Source: Microcaldota archaeon (GTDB lineage Archaea; Micrarchaeota; Micrarchaeia; Burarchaeales; Fermentimicrarchaeaceae). From it: a DNA stretch of 7,398 nt. The position numbers were made by a program, and so were the translations under genes. Below, piece by piece: positions 4,428-7,398 of this stretch; within the stretch, counting starts at the first letter, position 1, and each line of letters opens with the position of its first letter. A model generated the notes under the pieces. It was not told the origin of the DNA, did no database searches, and saw only the letters and a program-made list of their open reading frames with translations. The DNA lies in assembly GCA_026396455.1 (NCBI GenBank), contig JAPLWT010000057.1, positions 1 through 7,398 of the forward strand, written 5' to 3'.

Positions 4428-5201
4428 ATGAGGTTAATTGTATTGAATGATGAAGTGGCAGGAAGCTGTCCTGCCGAACACGGCTTATCCTTCTTAATAG
4501 AAGCCGACAGAAAGATACTTTTCGATGTTGGTCCATCTGATATCTTTAGAAAGAATGCATTAAAGTTAGGTGCAAATCTTGAAGACATTTACGCAATAGT
4601 TTTGAGTCATGGACATTGGGATCACGGTAATGGCTTAAAATTCATCAAGGGAAAGAAACTCATTTGCCACCCCGATTGTTTCAAAAAAAGATACCGGAAA
4701 AAGGACAATTCATACATTGGATTGCCGATTGCAATGAAGGAAGCAGTAGAGACTTTTGAATTGGTACTTTCAAATGAACCGTATAATGTTTCTGACAACA
4801 TCATATTTTTAGGAGAGGTTCCAAGAAGAAATAATTTTGAAGCAAAATCAACATCGTTTATATTCGAAGATGGAAAAGAAGATTTTGTAAAAGATGATTC
4901 TGCATTAGCCATAAAATCAGATCGAGGCCTTGTCATAACTGTAGGTTGTTCACATGCCGGAATATGTAATATAATTGAACACGCAAAAAAAGTTACTGGA
5001 ATAAAAAAAGTGCACGCAATAATCGGCGGGTTCCACCTAAAAGAAGTTAATGAAATTACCACGAAAACCATCGCTTATCTAAAAAAACAAAATATTGAAA
5101 GGATTTACCCTTCGCATTGCGTTGATGAAGCAGTCATCAAAGAATTTGAAAGGGAATTGAAAGCTAAAAGAATCCGCTCAGGCGACGTTATAGATTTGTG
5201 A
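4428..5201 (+). CDS. Metallo-beta-lactamase-fold hydrolase, COG1237 type
   Basis: A 257 aa cytoplasmic enzyme. The metal-binding motif HGHWDH is at 61-66 (H61, H63, D65, H66). Further likely ligands are H176 in GCSHAG, H203 in GGFHL and H230 in YPSHC. The N-terminus with AEHGLSFLIEADRKILFDVG and LSHGHWDHGNGL is typical of the COG1237 branch, which includes the archaeal enzyme annotated as 7,8-dihydropterin-6-methyl-4-(ribofuranosyl)aminobenzene-5'-phosphate synthase of tetrahydromethanopterin synthesis. That specific role is not proven here, since the branch is broad and no pathway neighbours are present. The gene is AT-rich compared with argS and follows a tRNA fragment, which suggests acquisition. 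It stands alone, convergent to the genes on its right. Confidence 0.88.
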   Translation: MRLIVLNDEVAGSCPAEHGLSFLIEADRKILFDVGPSDIFRKNALKLGANLEDIYAIVLSHGHWDHGNGLKFIKGKKLICHPDCFKKRYRKKDNSYIGLPIAMKEAVETFELVLSNEPYNVSDNIIFLGEVPRRNNFEAKSTSFIFEDGKEDFVKDDSALAIKSDRGLVITVGCSHAGICNIIEHAKKVTGIKKVHAIIGGFHLKEVNEITTKTIAYLKKQNIERIYPSHCVDEAVIKEFERELKAKRIRSGDVIDL

Positions 5202-5223
5202 GAAAACACTGGTTGGCGGGTTC

Positions 5224-5286
5224 TAATGCTGGTTCGAATATCTTACACAGCATTAAGCCTTGGGCTCAGTTCCCCACCTGCCCAAG
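5224..5286. other. Two tandem inverted repeats in the 181-nt intergenic gap
   Basis: TAATGCTG (5224-5231) pairs with CAGCATTA (5248-5255) around a 16-nt loop, and CTTGGGC (5259-5265) pairs with GCCCAAG (5280-5286) around a 14-nt loop. Only 3 nt separate them. Together they could form a two-hairpin 3' UTR of the hydrolase mRNA or a small RNA. No coding frame is convincing between 5202 and 5382, and no H/ACA or k-turn signature is clear. Confidence 0.35.
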
Positions 5287-5302
5287 CAATCTTAAATAAC
5301 TG

Positions 5303-5317
5303 AAAAAATTGGGAAAA
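5303..5317 (-). terminator. U-rich terminator candidate for the minus-strand operon
   Basis: Read on the minus strand, two T tracts (TTTT then TTTTTT, separated by CCCAA) lie about 65-80 nt after the stop of the two-TM protein. Archaeal polymerase terminates at such tracts without a hairpin. Confidence 0.35.
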
Positions 5318-5382
5318 TGAAACATAAACTATAACTCCCAGCAGCTCATATTCTCAAAAGGTATGCAGGGAGCAGTGCTGGA

Positions 5383-6039
5383 CTACTCCTTCGCACTATT
5401 GAACTCAATCTTTGCCTCGCTGAGCAGTCCGTACATGTCCCTTTTCTTAACGAGTTCCTTGCGAAGGTCAAGGAACAGCTTCTCGAAGCCTGTGAAAACC
5501 CCGAACCATCCACCTATGAGTGCGATTCCGGTAATGATTGTGGTAGCAGTGGAAGGCGCAAAAGTATTTGCAAGTGCTTCCCCGGTAAGGACCAAGGAGC
5601 CAAGTCCTATGCGAACTAAGCCGCTCCACCTCTCGCTGCGTATCTCGTCCTCGGCAGAATTGTATTTTTCCGCGAACACTTGGGACAGCCTCTCCTTGAC
5701 CATTATCTCGACTTCCGGCTTGCGGAGCTTTTCCGGAATCTCGAAAACGATTTCAACATTCCTTGCGCCTGACTTACCAGTCAACCTCCCCTCAAGCTCC
5801 ACTAACAGGTCGGCAGAAACCCTCCTGCTCCTGCAAGGGCCGTAGTCAAAGTCAGAAAATAGGTCATCGTAAGTGTCAAGCGCAATGTTCTCGGTTATCT
5901 CACTTGGTGTGCTCTTTCTATGGCGATTCATAATCCCCCTGAGACTCCTTTTATGCAGCCACCCCTCCTTCGTCCCCAGAGGCTTTGCCAACTCGTCCAT
6001 TGGCGGCATTCGGACTTCATCTTTAGTTACTTTTTGCAT
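5383..6039 (-). CDS. Two-TM membrane protein of unknown function, 218 aa
   Basis: The soluble N-terminal region (about 1-138) is charged and includes a Lys/Arg patch GIMNRHRKS and a segment DFDYGPCRSRRVSADLLVEL. Two hydrophobic helices follow (about 139-161 and 164-189, with GGWFGVFTGFEKLFLDL), then a charged C-terminus. The order (soluble, helix pair, GGW...E-x-x-LxDxRxE, amphipathic end) reminds me of an uncharacterised bacterial family with a GGWVALWRPLEIFLYDWWPI-type segment, but that is recollection only. I chose ATG 6039 because a TATA box centred at 6065 predicts transcription exactly there. The alternative ATG at 6105 adds 22 residues and overlaps the MFS stop (ATGA), but has no ribosome site. 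Function unknown; possibly membrane-associated with the neighbouring transporter. Confidence 0.75.
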   Translation of the reverse strand: MQKVTKDEVRMPPMDELAKPLGTKEGWLHKRSLRGIMNRHRKSTPSEITENIALDTYDDLFSDFDYGPCRSRRVSADLLVELEGRLTGKSGARNVEIVFEIPEKLRKPEVEIMVKERLSQVFAEKYNSAEDEIRSERWSGLVRIGLGSLVLTGEALANTFAPSTATTIITGIALIGGWFGVFTGFEKLFLDLRKELVKKRDMYGLLSEAKIEFNSAKE

Positions 6040-6058
6040 ACCTACTACTTTCGCAGCC

Positions 6059-6070
6059 AAAATATAAATA
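6059..6070 (-). promoter_or_regulatory. TATA box for leaderless transcription of the two-TM gene
   Basis: TATTTATATTTT on the minus strand, centred about 26 nt before ATG 6039, the standard archaeal distance for a transcript starting at the A of the ATG. It lies inside the 22-codon extension of the longer alternative frame. Confidence 0.45.
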
Positions 6071-6101
6071 ATGCGCAGCACCTCGCTGTTATGCTCCGAG
6101 A

Positions 6102-7280
6102 TCATTTGCAGCAGAGAAGCATTGCCGCCGCAGCTATGAGAGATATCACTGCAGCAACCCCAAATCCCGCGACAGGCCCCTGTGTGCTCCAGAGGATACC
6201 CACAAGAAGGCTGGCAGGAAGGTAGGCTGCCGCAGTTGCCGTGTTGTACGCCCCAAGCGCCATGCCCCTTCTCCTGTCCGGCTCCAGGTCAGATATGTAC
6301 GCCTTGTTGACAGACTCGTCGGTTGCAACGAAAATTCCATACACCGCAAAGAGTATGGCTGCATGCCACCAGGTGCCTGCAAAGGCAAAGCCAAGGCACA
6401 CCAGCCCGTAGAGGGCAAATGCCCCTGCAATGACGGGCTTCCTCCCAATCTTGTCCGAGAGGCTTCCAATTGGGACAGCGAAGAGCATGTACGTGATGTT
6501 ATACAGTATATACATCAGCAGCACATCCTCGGGCTTCACCCCTATGTCCGCCGCCCTCACGATGAAGAATGCAAAGCTGAAGTATGCAATTGAGAAGAAG
6601 ACTGAAACCGCCAGGAATTTCCTGTATTTTTGTGAAGTCTGTCTGAGTGAATCCCAGAATGGGTGCTTCCTCTTAATCTCCGCTGGTTTCCGGGGCTCTC
6701 TGACGAATAGCATGAGGATTGCAACCGCTATGAATGCCGGGATTATGGCTGCGTAGAAAATAGAATAGTACGCCGACCCGCCTTCCCCCATCCACCTAAG
6801 AATCAGATAGGTGAGTATGGGTCCCACAACTGCTCCTGCAGTGTCCATCGCCCTGTGCAAACCGAATGCCCTCCCTCTCGTCTTCTCGTTCACAGATGCA
6901 GCTATAATCGAATCCCTTGGCGCTGTCCTCAAGCCTTTCCCAACCCTCTCCAGACCGCGCATTATGAGTACATGCCACCACTGCGTTGAAAGTGCGAACC
7001 CTACCTTCACAAGTGACGACAAACCGTATCCTGCTGTGACGAAGTCCTTCCTTCTCCTGAACTTGTCGGAGAAGTAGCCGACAAGTATATCGAATATGCT
7101 TGAAATACTGTCTGCAATTCCCTCGATGAGGCCGACCACCTCCTTGCTTGCGCCAAGAACCGAGGTCAGGAAAATAGGCAGGATTGGGAATATCATCTCG
7201 CTGGAAACATCAGTGAAGAAGCTCACCACTCCCAGTGCAACAATATTCCTGCCGACTCCGAGCAAAGGTTTCTTTTCCAT
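6102..7280 (-). CDS. MFS transporter, 12 TM segments
   Basis: A 392 aa integral membrane protein of the normal major facilitator size. It begins with LGVVSFFTDVSSEMIFPILP, a signature of a prokaryotic MFS branch of unassigned substrate. Motif A is G68-K78 (GYFSDKFRRRK), with the second-half equivalent GSLSDKIGRK at 272-281. The conserved cytoplasmic stretch RVGKGLRTAPRDSIIA (112-127) and RGRAFGLHRAMDTAGAVVGP (135-154) fit the same branch. A basic cytoplasmic loop (about 196-221) separates the halves. The substrate cannot be told. The ATG is 5 nt after AAGTG, and that GTGA overlaps the TGA stop of the upstream pyrophosphatase gene, 4 nt away, so the two are an operon. The end overlaps the longer form of the two-TM gene by ATGA. 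Confidence 0.92.
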   Translation of the reverse strand: MEKKPLLGVGRNIVALGVVSFFTDVSSEMIFPILPIFLTSVLGASKEVVGLIEGIADSISSIFDILVGYFSDKFRRRKDFVTAGYGLSSLVKVGFALSTQWWHVLIMRGLERVGKGLRTAPRDSIIAASVNEKTRGRAFGLHRAMDTAGAVVGPILTYLILRWMGEGGSAYYSIFYAAIIPAFIAVAILMLFVREPRKPAEIKRKHPFWDSLRQTSQKYRKFLAVSVFFSIAYFSFAFFIVRAADIGVKPEDVLLMYILYNITYMLFAVPIGSLSDKIGRKPVIAGAFALYGLVCLGFAFAGTWWHAAILFAVYGIFVATDESVNKAYISDLEPDRRRGMALGAYNTATAAAYLPASLLVGILWSTQGPVAGFGVAAVISLIAAAAMLLCCK

Positions 7281-7284
7281 GCGG

Positions 7285-7398
7285 TCACTTCAGCAATGCG
7301 TATCTGACAACAACAGGAGCAATTGCCAGGGATATCATTGTCATGAGCTTTATCAATCCATCCAGTGAAGGGCCTGAAGTATCCTTGAACGGGTCTCC
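7285..7398 (-). CDS. hppA: Membrane-bound pyrophosphatase, C-terminal 37 residues (cut by window edge)
   Basis: The visible end starts [19 protein letters not shown] and finishes [16 protein letters not shown] followed by a hydrophobic last helix is the hallmark C-terminus of H+/Na+-translocating pyrophosphatases, where Asp and Lys of this loop belong to the substrate and gating region. The enzyme hydrolyses pyrophosphate to pump ions across the membrane; which ion, and whether K+ is needed, depends on residues outside the window. It ends 4 nt before the MFS gene and probably leads that operon. Confidence 0.9.
   Translation of the reverse strand, partial: GDPFKDTSGPSLDGLIKLMTMISLAIAPVVVRYALLK

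Noticed and set aside
4341..4430. Split or permuted tRNA around the orphan T-arm
   Set aside because: No 5' half with GCTCCAG follows or precedes it in the window, and its T-stem is broken on the 5' side; an integration scar explains it better.
4622..5071. 149-codon minus-strand frame opposite the hydrolase
   Set aside because: The plus-strand protein has a full set of metal-binding motifs; the antisense frame shows none.
1..7398. CRISPR array, insertion sequence or transposase
   Set aside because: No short regularly spaced repeats and no transposase or integrase gene; the only long repeat is the TBP pair.

Overview
The window comes from an archaeon. The evidence is TATA-box-binding-protein (TBP) genes, TATA-like boxes about 26 nt before predicted transcript starts, GGTG Shine-Dalgarno sites, an archaeal-type arginyl-tRNA synthetase with an SGREG signature, and a tRNA gene without encoded CCA. 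The packing is very tight (ATGA overlaps, abutting or shared stop codons, many tiny genes), as in a small-genome archaeon such as a DPANN member, but the lineage cannot be fixed from this window.

Left part (1-2360). The central oddity is a pair of almost identical TBP genes of only 104 and 102 codons, each encoding one TBP repeat instead of the usual tandem two (about 180-190 aa). Each keeps both DNA-intercalating Phe and the Glu-x-Glu of the TFB-facing stirrup, so it could work as a homodimer. The copies form direct repeats around a cassette of four small genes: 34, 37 and 52 aa basic proteins and a 118 aa orphan. The left copy is translationally coupled to a CxxCxxCC (YkgJ-type) protein and followed by a 15-codon peptide and a 40 aa basic protein. 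The right copy lies behind argS and has a perfect 16-bp palindrome upstream.

Middle (2361-5382). argS (619 aa) is divergent from tRNA-Pro(CGG), with overlapping promoters in 48 bp. Just after the tRNA is an orphan 3' fragment of a different tRNA (T-arm plus acceptor strand), which looks like an integration scar. It precedes an AT-rich metallo-beta-lactamase-fold gene of the COG1237 type. The 181-nt gap after that gene holds two tandem inverted repeats and a U-rich terminator candidate for the opposite strand.

Right part (5383-7398). Three minus-strand genes are packed together: the C-terminus of a membrane pyrophosphatase (hppA, cut by the window edge), a 12-TM MFS transporter, and a two-TM protein of unknown function that probably also has its own leaderless promoter.

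A recurring ruler helps decide starts: GGTG (or GTG) followed by exactly 5 nt and the start codon occurs at argS, both TBPs, ykgJ, the 118 aa and 37 aa genes, the 15-codon peptide and the MFS gene. argS and both TBPs start with TTG or GTG.
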